DNA of 64,000 bases, from the IMG/VR virus record IMGVR_UViG_3300017593_000150, positions 1 through 64,000 of that record, one strand, 5' to 3'. Both the position numbers and the translations under genes were made by a program. The notes below the pieces were generated by a model. It was not told the origin of the DNA, searched no databases, and saw only the letters and a list, made by a program, of their open reading frames with translations. Source of the stretch: a virus. Positions 7,072 through 13,797 of this stretch are shown here, piece by piece (position 1 is the stretch's first letter; every line of letters begins with the position of its first letter).

Positions 7072-7154
7072 CATTTTTGTCCTCAAAAATTCCTACTTTT
7101 CTAAGCTAACTCGTTGAAATTATTACAACTCAGACACGGGCCATCATGGCCCGT
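7072..7154 (+). repeat. Palindrome-containing element, copy B
   Basis: Begins with the hairpin ATTTTTG-tcct-CAAAAAT, then TTCCTACTTTTCTAAGCTAAC, then TTGAAATTATTACAACTC and the palindrome ACGGGCCAT-C-ATGGCCCGT at 7136-7154. It lies in the 498-bp gene-free stretch between the ParB gene and the gene at 7305. Confidence 0.7.
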
Positions 7155-7184
7155 TTGGCTCAAAAAATGTATGTTTGTTATTCA

Positions 7185-7306
7185 AACCGAACCAATTTTG
7201 ACTAAATACTTACTTGTCTGATTAGTACCTTTCTCAGAGTATATGACAAGTACAATCGGTACCTAACTAATGTAAGAGTAAGTACTTACTCAAAATCAGT
7301 TCGGTT
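7185..7306. repeat. 29-bp imperfect inverted repeat (25 of 29)
   Basis: Arm 7185-7213 (AACCGAACCAATTTTGAC...) and arm 7278-7306 are inverted copies matching at 25 of 29 positions. The 64 bp between them contain further inverted pieces (ATTAGTACC and GGTACCTAACTAAT), so a cruciform or nested hairpin is possible. The right arm runs into the stop codon of the gene at 7305. Confidence 0.65.
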
Positions 7307-7784
7307 ACTCACTTAACAAATGAGCTACCCATCTATGAAGCACTTCCCATCGTACCTTCATTGTCTTAGCACCACATAGTACCAATCCGTTACCTTCTCT
7401 AATCGCGTTCCAGTCTAGCTCGAACAGATCGTACTTAGGATTGTACTCTCCTGTACGGTCACTGAACTCTGTGATTAGTACTTTCTTATGTTCTGCAGTG
7501 AACCCTAGAGCTTCTAGTATTGTATCCCACACATCATATGGTTGTCCTTGTACTTCGTTGGACAGTCCTTCCGCAGCAATTCTAAGGAACCCTTTAGCAA
7601 TATCTAACCTTATCTTTTCCTTGTGTGTCTTTGGTTGTATTTCCTCTAACTTCTCTCTCAAAGATTGGGCATATACTTTAGGACGGCACCATCTGAACTG
7701 GTCCGTCCAATCCCAATCCCAGTACTTATTGAACTGTCTCTTTCTTTTCTCGTTTAGTATCCTAACCGCGCCTCTCTTGGCCAT
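7305..7784 (-). CDS. Hypothetical basic protein (159 aa)
   Basis: AAAGGAGG precedes the ATG. The N-terminus is strongly basic (MAKRGAVRILNEKRKRQ) followed by a tryptophan-rich patch (YWDWDWTDQFRW), then a helical middle (SLREKLEEIQPKTHKEKIRLDIAKGFL) and a C-terminal part ending EVLHRWVAHLLSE. The basic start and aromatic patch could bind nucleic acid. No family is recognised. Confidence 0.5.
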   Translation of the reverse strand: MAKRGAVRILNEKRKRQFNKYWDWDWTDQFRWCRPKVYAQSLREKLEEIQPKTHKEKIRLDIAKGFLRIAAEGLSNEVQGQPYDVWDTILEALGFTAEHKKVLITEFSDRTGEYNPKYDLFELDWNAIREGNGLVLCGAKTMKVRWEVLHRWVAHLLSE

Positions 7785-7785
7785 A

Positions 7786-7956
7786 CTACCTCCTTTCTTG
7801 TCTCAGTGAACCACTCTTCGTTTCGGTCACAAAGACGGTTTTGATTGTGTTGAAGTCGAGAGAACAGGACCAATTATTGAGTTCTGAAACTGTATTCCAG
7901 TTATGTATGGTATGCCATTCCTTACACGTGTTACACTATACCTGTACTTCTCTCAT
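7786..7956 (-). pseudogene. Small zinc-type gene with an in-frame TAG at codon 7
   Basis: A strong AAAAGGAGG site precedes ATG at 7956. The frame reads MREVQV, then TAG (7936-7938), then CNTCKEWHTIHNW...SGSLRQERR and a TAG stop at 7786-7788, one base before the next start codon. The tight packing and ribosome binding site look like a genuine 56-residue gene. No start codon is available just after the internal TAG. Many other genes in the window end in TAG, so general recoding is unlikely. Confidence 0.45.
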
Positions 7957-7989
7957 TACTCTACCTCCTTTTCCTAAGTGGTTATTAAC

Positions 7990-8019
7990 ATAAGGGACCC
8001 TAACAAAAGGGTCCCTTAT
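7990..8019. promoter_or_regulatory. Perfect 11-bp hairpin between two small genes
   Basis: ATAAGGGACCC (7990-8000) and GGGTCCCTTAT (8009-8019) enclose an 8-nt loop. It lies just after the stop of the gene at 8034-8372 on the minus strand. There is no T-run on either side, so it may stabilise a 3' end or act as an attenuator rather than terminate by itself. Confidence 0.5.
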
Positions 8020-8033
8020 CAACTTAAGGTTCG

Positions 8034-8372
8034 CTATTTCTCATCTCTTACTCTGTAGTATAATTGACCGACTTCCGACCTATACAATGTCTTTCCAACT
8101 TGGGACATTACCTTCTTGTACAGATCGGGCTTCTTCTGTTCCATTAGCTTACATACCACATAGAAGGCCGCTCCTGGTCCTAATGTCTCATACTCTTCTT
8201 GACCTACTTCCTTCTTAATTGTCCGTAAGGTTTCCCTGGCAAAGGATATGTGTCCTAGGCCGGCCGATTGTCCTTTCTTCCTCTGACGGGCTTGGGTCAA
8301 TAAGTCCCTCAAGGATACCTGTTCCTCTCTTTTCTGAAGATCGGGATTGTGGATAACTGTCACTTTTTCCAT
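8034..8372 (-). CDS. Hypothetical protein, paralogue of 9995-10306 (112 aa)
   Basis: Aligns along its full length with the product of 9995-10306: both have NPDL near the start, an LRDLLTQAR or IKTLISQVK helix, LGHISFARETLRTIKKEVG against LGHVSLSRTYIREIKREVG, TLGP, then KKPDL and a final LYYR. GAAAGGAGG precedes the ATG. The fold appears all-helical and basic. The N-terminal helix motif recurs in other genes of this region. The family is not recognised. Confidence 0.55.
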   Translation of the reverse strand: MEKVTVIHNPDLQKREEQVSLRDLLTQARQRKKGQSAGLGHISFARETLRTIKKEVGQEEYETLGPGAAFYVVCKLMEQKKPDLYKKVMSQVGKTLYRSEVGQLYYRVRDEK

Positions 8373-8473
8373 TTTTTCTCCTCCTTTCTTCTTTTTTACC
8401 GGTTAACGTTTAAAATTATAAAAATTTTATTTATAAATAAGAAAATGTAACTCGACCATCACCTCCTTTTCTC

Positions 8474-8848
8474 TTAAAAGGCCACAATCCACCCTTCATG
8501 CTTGAAGACAGCTTTCTTCTCAACTGTACCATCTTCAAGCACCTTTTCTTCAACCATTCTCTTTGTGAAAGAGAAAAGCGGTGTTACTCCTCTACACCGC
8601 AATATTGCCGCCAACGGAGTCATGAAGAACAAGGCTCCTCCAATCATCGCTTTTGTAACTCCGTGTTCAACGGCAATGTCGGCTAGAGCCTGTGCTTTAG
8701 ACATCACTTCTTCATAAGACGGGAGTTCATTAAACGTTAGCAACTCTCTTACCTTCTCTTTATCCTTCGGTTCAATTACTCCTGCTTCAATCTGATCCGA
8801 CGTGGCTGGATGTTGTGTTAGGTTCAAAATTTTCTCCTTTTTTTCCAT
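8474..8848 (-). CDS. Conserved protein, LNLTQHPAT family (124 aa)
   Basis: I recognise this family from plasmids and phages: ILNLTQHPATSDQIEAGVI near the start, RELLTFNELPSYEEV, MIGGALFFMTPLAAILRCRG, and a C-terminal VFKHEGWIV. Function is unknown to me. I place the start at ATG 8848, which has AAAAGGGGGCAG upstream; a longer frame to 8884 would run through that site. The conserved MIGGA..FM segment is hydrophobic but short for a membrane span. Confidence 0.6.
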   Translation of the reverse strand: MEKKEKILNLTQHPATSDQIEAGVIEPKDKEKVRELLTFNELPSYEEVMSKAQALADIAVEHGVTKAMIGGALFFMTPLAAILRCRGVTPLFSFTKRMVEEKVLEDGTVEKKAVFKHEGWIVAF

Positions 8849-8950
8849 TTTTCTGCCCCCTTTTCTCTTTTTTACAGGATTCACGCAAAATTTTAAAAAA
8901 ATTTTAGATAAAATTATATGTAAATAAAAAAATATGACCTAACCTGTCCT

Positions 8951-9034
8951 CATTTTTTGCCTCAAAAAATTCCTACTTTTCTAAGTTAACCTATTGAAAT
9001 CATTACAACTCCTGACCGGGCCATGGTGGCCCGT
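8951..9034 (+). repeat. Palindrome-containing element, copy C
   Basis: Starts with the hairpin ATTTTTT-gcctc-AAAAAAT, followed by TCCTACTTTTCTAAGTTAAC, TTGAAATCATTACAACTC and the palindrome core CGGGCCA-TGG-TGGCCCG (9017-9033). The stretch 8849-9169 holds no gene: it has A/T-rich sequence, this element, and the second copy of TGAGACAACCCCCGGCAG near 9049-9066. Confidence 0.7.
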
Positions 9035-9169
9035 CTGTCACTACTTTCTGAGACAACCCCCGGCAGATGAACCAAACTAACCTTCCCTTTCCTTTAACAA
9101 AGCAGACGGAGGGATCCCAAGGTCCCTTTTAAGAACCCGGTTCTTGTTACCTGACCTAAACCCGTGGTA

Positions 9170-9664
9170 CTACAGTAACTTATCTACCAACCGGGCCAGG
9201 TCATCCAAATCTCCCCAAGGAATCTCTCTAGGATCACCTGGAGAATCGTTCCAATAATACGGATTAACCGGGTATTTCTCCTCTAACTCGAGGAGTTTTA
9301 ATCCGTATCCGGTCTGAATCTCCGGGTCCCTAACCAACTCCGGCCTCTGCTTACGAGGTCTCCCTCTCTTAACCGAGGCCTTCGCTTTAGTTAGGAGATC
9401 CCTTAAGGAGCCTTCTGGAGCAGGAGTGGTCTTCTCTTCTAACCTACGTACCTCTTCTTGATACTGTAGGTTAGCTGACCACTCCGCCATCCATGCTGAT
9501 GGAGAGTGGTACGGAAGCCATTCCCACTCATTCCTCTTAAGTTTCGTGCCCAACAGAGCCTTAGGTTTGGAGGCCTTACGGTCACTTATCACAGGACGGT
9601 GACCACGACCTCTCTTCCGTCGACTCTGAGCACGAGCCTGTTGAAGGAGCTCCTTAATATTCAC
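9170..9664 (-). CDS. Hypothetical basic protein with two DLL-x-x-AK motifs (164 aa)
   Basis: The start is a GTG at 9664, 8 nt after AGGAGG; the frame upstream would place the ribosome binding site inside the gene. Residues ~1-20 (NIKELLQQARAQSRRKRGRG) and ~90-112 (GSLRDLLTKAKASVKRGRPRK) carry the same helix-plus-basic-patch motif. Between them is EWEWLPYHSPSAWMAEWSA, and the C-terminus has PYYWNDSPGDPREIP and an acidic tail. The KRGRPRK patch is AT-hook-like. A frameshifted paralogue is at 4094-4564. No known family. Confidence 0.55.
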   Translation of the reverse strand: MNIKELLQQARAQSRRKRGRGHRPVISDRKASKPKALLGTKLKRNEWEWLPYHSPSAWMAEWSANLQYQEEVRRLEEKTTPAPEGSLRDLLTKAKASVKRGRPRKQRPELVRDPEIQTGYGLKLLELEEKYPVNPYYWNDSPGDPREIPWGDLDDLARLVDKLL

Positions 9665-9693
9665 TTTTCTCACCTCCTTTCTGGGCCGGTTGC

Positions 9694-9811
9694 CCTAAAT
9701 ACCTCAACGACTTTTTTGCCCCCGAAATTTACGAGTTTTTCAGGGTAATCTACTGAAATCATTACAATTCCTGACCGGGCCATCATGGCCCGTGTCGTTA
9801 AGGTATTTAGG
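9694..9811 (+). repeat. Palindrome element copy D inside an 18-bp inverted repeat
   Basis: CCTAAATACCTCAACGAC (9694-9711) and GTCGTTAAGGTATTTAGG (9794-9811) are inverted copies with one mismatch. They enclose a degenerate leading hairpin, ACTGAAATCATTACAATTCC and the palindrome CGGGCCAT-C-ATGGCCCG (9776-9792). This copy alone has such flanks, so the whole could be a small mobile unit or one large hairpin. Confidence 0.7.
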
Positions 9812-9813
9812 AC

Positions 9814-9844
9814 GGTCACAAAGGATGTTCAGTCCTTTGTGACC
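9814..9844. terminator. Perfect 12-bp hairpin
   Basis: GGTCACAAAGGA (9814-9825) and TCCTTTGTGACC (9833-9844) enclose a 7-nt loop. It lies directly after the flanked palindrome element and after the stop of the minus-strand gene 9995-10306 in transcription order. No long T-run follows on either strand, so terminator function is uncertain. Confidence 0.45.
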
Positions 9845-9880
9845 TTGTAACCTCATTACAGTAGGTTCGGGTTGGTTTTG

Positions 9881-9943
9881 AAGGTCCGTCAGTGTAGCTC
9901 CCGACCGTCCGTACCCGTTACGGATCGGGCCTTAACGGACCTT
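9881..9943. repeat. Nested stem-loop cluster
   Basis: An outer perfect 9-bp repeat AAGGTCCGT (9881-9889) / ACGGACCTT (9935-9943) encloses CCCGA/TCGGG (9900-9904, 9925-9929) and CCGT/ACGG. Together with the two preceding elements it fills the gene-free stretch 9665-9994 with inverted repeats. Confidence 0.5.
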
Positions 9944-9994
9944 TGTGTGTAAAGAGGGTTTACAGGACTCTCCTTACCTTACCTTCAACCTCTA

Positions 9995-10306
9995 CTACTT
10001 TTCCCTGTAGTAGAGGTTGAATACCTCCCTTTTAAACCTTTCTTCCCCTACCTCTTCTTTAATCCGGGGAAGAAGGTCAGGTTTTCTCTGTTTTATCAGT
10101 TCCACCACCACTTTGTACACAGTGGTGGGTCCGAGAGTCCCGAACTCTTCGGTCCCAACCTCTCTCTTTATTTCCCGAATGTATGTTCGGGAGAGGGACA
10201 CGTGTCCCAAGGTACGTTGTGGTTTCTGGGTTTTTACCTGGGAGATCAGGGTTTTGATGGTGACCTGGGGTTTAAGGTCAGGGTTGTAAATTTTCAAGTT
10301 CTTCAT
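9995..10306 (-). CDS. Hypothetical protein, paralogue of 8034-8372 (103 aa)
   Basis: Shares the pattern NPDL...IKTLISQVK...LGHVSLSRTYIREIKREVG...TLGP...KQRKPDLL...LYYREK with the 112-residue product of 8034-8372. GAAAGGAGGAGG precedes the ATG. The protein is basic and probably all-helical. The conservation of the pair within one small region suggests duplication there. No function is recognised. Confidence 0.55.
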   Translation of the reverse strand: MKNLKIYNPDLKPQVTIKTLISQVKTQKPQRTLGHVSLSRTYIREIKREVGTEEFGTLGPTTVYKVVVELIKQRKPDLLPRIKEEVGEERFKREVFNLYYREK

Positions 10307-10390
10307 AATTTACCTCCTCCTTTCTTAAGTTTAAGTGATGTTTTAATTTTAGGTAAATTATAATAGGGGAGGCGAATTTAACTCGTATGG

Positions 10391-10640
10391 GTCCTTACTA
10401 TATAACCCTCTTCCTCTGTTGTACAGACCCTCTGTAATATAAACCTCACTATATGAACCTTTGTTATGTAAACTCCTATTACATAGACCTTGTTATATAG
10501 AGTCCTTACTATATAACCCTCTTCCTCTCCTGTTGTACAAACCCTCTGTAATATAAACCTCACTAATATGAACCTCGTTAATATATGAAGTCCTTACTAT
10601 ATGAATCCCCAGTTAAATGAACCTTCATTATATAGGTCCC
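10391..10640. repeat. Degenerate repeat array with a 111-bp period
   Basis: A segment beginning GTCCTTACTATATAACCC and running through CTGTAATATAAACCTCACT to a TATGAACCT occurs at 10391-10462 and again at 10502-10575, with a partial third start at 10590. A 9-12-bp motif of the type CCTTACTATATGAACC is scattered about a dozen times. The gene-free stretch continues to 10903 with similar but fading pyrimidine-rich pieces (AGGTTCC, TTAGGTCC). A 61-codon frame across it is only the translated repeat. Confidence 0.6.
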
Positions 10641-10797
10641 TATCGTGTAGGTTCTTACTAAGTACTGTTTAAGTTCTATTTAGGTTCCCATCTAGGTCCT
10701 ATTCCTATTTTAGGTTCCTCACTAAGGTACCAATTTAAGCGCCTTTTACCTTGAGTTCCTATTCACTGTTAATACCCTTCTTTTCTCAATCTCAGTT

Positions 10798-10821
10798 CTT
10801 ATCTACTTCTTCTTAGATAAG
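10798..10821. repeat. 8-bp hairpin before the methylase operon
   Basis: CTTATCTA (10798-10805) and TAGATAAG (10814-10821) form a perfect stem with an 8-nt loop, about 20 bp upstream of the proposed promoter. It could be an operator or insulate the operon. Confidence 0.35.
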
Positions 10822-10840
10822 TGTCGTATATCACGAACTC

Positions 10841-10870
10841 TTGAAAAAGGGAACAGATCGGAGGTAAACT
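10841..10870 (+). promoter_or_regulatory. Possible sigma70-type promoter of the methylase operon
   Basis: TTGAAA (10841-10846) and TAAACT (10865-10870) are separated by 18 bp, 34 bp before the ATG. The -10 box is weak; the position after a long gene-free stretch supports it. Confidence 0.4.
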
Positions 10871-10903
10871 CTAAAAAACTTGTATCAGAAGGAGTAATTA
10901 ATT

Positions 10904-11647
10904 ATGTGGTATGTCAATACTATTGGAAGTAAGTACAAGTATATCAAAGCTATAGAAGAAGTTATTGATAAGGAAGTTAAAGGAACAAGAAGGGTTATAG
11001 AACCTTTTGCAGGTACTTATACTATTAGTCATTTAATGGTTAGGAAAGGTTTGCATGTAATTAGTAATGATATAGGATGGTGGTCGTATAGTATAGGGCG
11101 GGCGTTGGTTGGAGATGGGAAGTGGTTTGGCACCGCAGTGAGAGTGGTAAGTGTACTAGAAAGTGTTAGAAGGGTACCTAGTGAAGGGTACGATAGGAAG
11201 TTGAAGAAGGATAAGATGGAAGAGATAGCAAGGAGGTTAAGAGAGAATAGGGTTAGAGGAGGAAGGTTAGTAGTTAGTAGAGGGAGTTATGATGAGTTTT
11301 TGAGGAAAGTTAAGAGAGTGGGAAGAGGTAGTGTTGTATATATAGATACTCCTAAAGTATTTAGGTCGGCGAAGGAGAGTGTTTTTAAGAATTTTCCTAA
11401 GTTGGACAGTTGGTTAATAGGTAAAGAAGTAGAGTATGAATTGTGGAATGAGAGTAATGTAAGAGAACATCATGAGAGGTTATTTAAGTTAGTGAGCGCG
11501 GTGGGGGTTAGGAAGGTGATTGTGGAATGCTACAAGAAGGCGGTACCTAAAGTGGATGAGATTGAGAGGATGATGAGGAAGTATTGGAAGGTAAGAAGAG
11601 CACATGAATTTAAGAATGACATTACTTTAGTAGGAGAGGAAAAATGA
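10904..11647 (+). CDS. Dam-like adenine methylase, probably inactive
   Basis: The 247-residue protein follows the D12-class N6-adenine methyltransferase plan: SKYKYIKAIEEVI as in the Dam N-terminus, VIEPFAGTYTISHLM as the SAM-binding motif I (FxGxG in active enzymes), and VISNDIGWWSYSIG after it. The catalytic DPPY is replaced by DTPK in VVYIDTPKVF, so activity is doubtful. AAGGAG precedes the ATG. Its coding strand is extremely cytosine-poor (one C in 60 nt at 11221-11280, none at 11281-11340). It overlaps the next gene by ATGA, so the two are co-translated. Confidence 0.62.
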   Translation: MWYVNTIGSKYKYIKAIEEVIDKEVKGTRRVIEPFAGTYTISHLMVRKGLHVISNDIGWWSYSIGRALVGDGKWFGTAVRVVSVLESVRRVPSEGYDRKLKKDKMEEIARRLRENRVRGGRLVVSRGSYDEFLRKVKRVGRGSVVYIDTPKVFRSAKESVFKNFPKLDSWLIGKEVEYELWNESNVREHHERLFKLVSAVGVRKVIVECYKKAVPKVDEIERMMRKYWKVRRAHEFKNDITLVGEEK

Positions 11648-12912
11648 AGGCGGTAGGTTTGGTAACTAAGAAAATTGGGGAAGTGTGCTTGGTCAAAATA
11701 CCAGGAGTAAAAAGGGTTTTGGTTAGAGGAAATTGGAGGTTAGGAGAGAAGGTAGAGTTGGATGTTGACTTGCTCAAGGGGAAAGAAGAGGTAATAGTGT
11801 TGAGAGTGAAGAGTGTTAAAAAGGGAGAAGGAGAGTTGGGTGTTGAGATGGTTAGGAAGAGTGGAGCTGAGATAGGTAAGAGAGAAGTTTTAACGGGAAC
11901 TTTATGTTCGCAAAGCAAGCGTAAAGTGGTGAAAGCAACTCCTGAGGTACTTTGGGATAGTAGGAGGATTCAAAAATACCTAGAGTTTTGTGATCAGTAT
12001 AAATTACCTGCGAGTATTGTTAGTTGGAAGTATGGTATAGTCCCAAGGGAAGCAGAAGTGTTCAATTACGATGAGTTCGAGACTAAGAGGGTTGAGCATT
12101 GGGTGAAAGTGCTGAAAGAGGCTAGAGATAGATATGGTATAAGAGAATTGTATATGTGGTTTGACCCTAGTAAAAGAACTATGAGTAGTACTATTTTGGA
12201 AGCGGCAAGGAGGGTGTTTGAGAAGAGTGGAGGAACGAGGCACCTGTATAACCTAAATAGATATCTAAATGGAAGGAGAGACCTCGAGGATGTAGTTAGT
12301 TCTTGGATACCCGTGAGATCACGAGTGATTGTAATCAATTCAGGTGATTTCTCTCTGTTGTATCACCTAACAAACGAGAAGTATTGTAGGTGTGTTGTGT
12401 ATGATGATAGACCATGGGCGAAGGAGGTTCAGAAGGCAGTAATTAAGAGGGAGAGGATCCCAAAGAGGTTGCCAGAGGAACTACCTGAGTTACTTAAGCA
12501 TAAGAACCTAACCGTCCGTGCAGCTGCAATTCTGTATTTCCTCCGACATAAAGAGATAGGAAATGTCGATCTGTCTGAGTTGAGAGAAATTGGAGAGATC
12601 CTCTTAAAAACTGGAAGGTATAGGAGAGTCGAAGTACGACATGTCTTTCCTAAGATACTGAAGAACGATATTGTACTGGTCAAAGAACCTACCTCACATT
12701 CCTTCCTTGAAAAGTACTTCGGCGAGACAAAAAAAGATTTTGACTGGGATAAGGTAATGTTCAAGTTGGGAGAGGAACTCCCTTCTAGTGTACTGATAAT
12801 TCGAGAAGGTAAACTGAAAGAAGTGAACAGTTTCTACCAAAAAACTGGGAAGTACTTTAGTGATAGATCGGTTTTGACTCTTAACGATAATGTTGTGTAT
12901 AGGTGCGCTTAA
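11644..12912 (+). CDS. TRAM-like plus ArcS/DUF6884-like protein (422 aa)
   Basis: Residues ~1-60 look like a small OB or TRAM-type beta-barrel (LVKIPGVKRVLVRGNWRLGEKVELDVDLL). Residues ~84-146 resemble DUF6884 and the archaeosine-synthase core (DUF5591): LTGTLCSQSKRKVVKAT, LWDSRRIQKYLEFC, then SWKYGIVPREAEVFNYDEF, close to the VPRELE...YD box of ArcS. A second part (~150-300) contains LYMWFDPSKRTM and VRSRVIVINSGDFS. ArcS-like enzymes convert preQ0 to archaeosine. With queD in the same genome, a role in deazaguanine DNA modification is an inference. Base composition changes along the gene: cytosine is scarce up to ~12240 and normal after it. Confidence 0.45.
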   Translation: MKAVGLVTKKIGEVCLVKIPGVKRVLVRGNWRLGEKVELDVDLLKGKEEVIVLRVKSVKKGEGELGVEMVRKSGAEIGKREVLTGTLCSQSKRKVVKATPEVLWDSRRIQKYLEFCDQYKLPASIVSWKYGIVPREAEVFNYDEFETKRVEHWVKVLKEARDRYGIRELYMWFDPSKRTMSSTILEAARRVFEKSGGTRHLYNLNRYLNGRRDLEDVVSSWIPVRSRVIVINSGDFSLLYHLTNEKYCRCVVYDDRPWAKEVQKAVIKRERIPKRLPEELPELLKHKNLTVRAAAILYFLRHKEIGNVDLSELREIGEILLKTGRYRRVEVRHVFPKILKNDIVLVKEPTSHSFLEKYFGETKKDFDWDKVMFKLGEELPSSVLIIREGKLKEVNSFYQKTGKYFSDRSVLTLNDNVVYRCA

Positions 12913-12920
12913 AGAGAAGG

Positions 12921-13772
12921 TTATTTACTTAGGAAGTTCCAAGATCTCTCAAGTGTTTCGAAGTAGAGGGTAATAGCGTTGGTTGAGCATTTACCTGTTT
13001 TAATGTAGAGAAGGAACTCCTCTGCAAACCCTTCAGAGGGATTGGAGCGGCCGTAGGTTGATTGGATCCTGTTTCGTTGCCTCTCGTAGATTATGTTCCA
13101 AGCTTCGAATTCTTTATTGGAAATCTTTCCCATAAGAAGGTGCCCGAATTCGTGAATCCACACGTCTTTTTCTGTCTTTACGTAACTAGAAGGGTTCCTT
13201 GTAGGTAAGGCAGGGTTCATAAAGAGGTAGTTTCGGTCACCTAGTAGTTTTTTGTTTTGGTAGTAAGACCTAAGGGACCTTTTTAAGTCGTGTTCTACCA
13301 ATTCTTGAAGGAAGTTTACAAAGTTTTCGTCTAATTCCTTCACACCATAGGGAATTAAATGGAATTTCTTTGCTGTTGCGATGAACTTCTCTTGGGAAGT
13401 TTTGGATTTCTCTAGCTCAGAGATTATCTGACGGTAATAGGCTATCTTGCGCTTTCCGACATCTGTACTAAGAGCAAACCCCTTTAGTTTCCTTTTCTCT
13501 GTATCAGAAAAGAAGTGGACCTCTACGTTCTCGAGTAGTCCCGGGAATTTTTTGTCGGTGTCCTTGCACGCGGCGGCGAGCCATTTCCAGTCGATTTTCC
13601 CCTTATATGGAACTAACCCTTTGAAGGTATGAGGTGAGGAGTGTGAAAGTCTCTTAAGTAGAGATTCCGTGTCTGCTCTACGAACAAACTTAATTCCCTT
13701 AAAAAGGCTCTCTCGGATGGGGATCCTTTTTCCTTTGTAGGTAATCCACGTTATGATCCTTTCATAAGTCAT
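12921..13772 (-). CDS. Zinc metalloprotease-like protein, copy 1
   Basis: A 283-residue protein with a gluzincin-type zinc motif, WIHEFGH (His207, Glu208, His211), followed by STYGRSNPSEGFAEEF at 239-253, where GFAEEF can supply the third zinc ligand. Such proteins hydrolyse peptide bonds or serve as virion proteases. Residues 9-19 carry WITYKGKRIPI, a motif shared with three neighbours. It is the same length as the gene at 13798-14649 and aligns throughout, so this is a tandem duplication with deep divergence outside the motifs. No signal peptide is seen. The ribosome binding site is weak. Target unknown. Confidence 0.75.
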   Translation of the reverse strand: MTYERIITWITYKGKRIPIRESLFKGIKFVRRADTESLLKRLSHSSPHTFKGLVPYKGKIDWKWLAAACKDTDKKFPGLLENVEVHFFSDTEKRKLKGFALSTDVGKRKIAYYRQIISELEKSKTSQEKFIATAKKFHLIPYGVKELDENFVNFLQELVEHDLKRSLRSYYQNKKLLGDRNYLFMNPALPTRNPSSYVKTEKDVWIHEFGHLLMGKISNKEFEAWNIIYERQRNRIQSTYGRSNPSEGFAEEFLLYIKTGKCSTNAITLYFETLERSWNFLSK

Positions 13773-13797
13773 TACTTACTTGTTAACTAGCGTCATT

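Noticed and set aside
10378-10563. 61-residue protein
   Set aside because: It is the translation of the repeat array itself, with the same peptide block twice, and it lacks a ribosome binding site.
11622-12764. Minus-strand reading frames opposite the methylase operon
   Set aside because: They arise from the extreme purine bias of the true plus-strand genes, which leaves few stops on the other strand.
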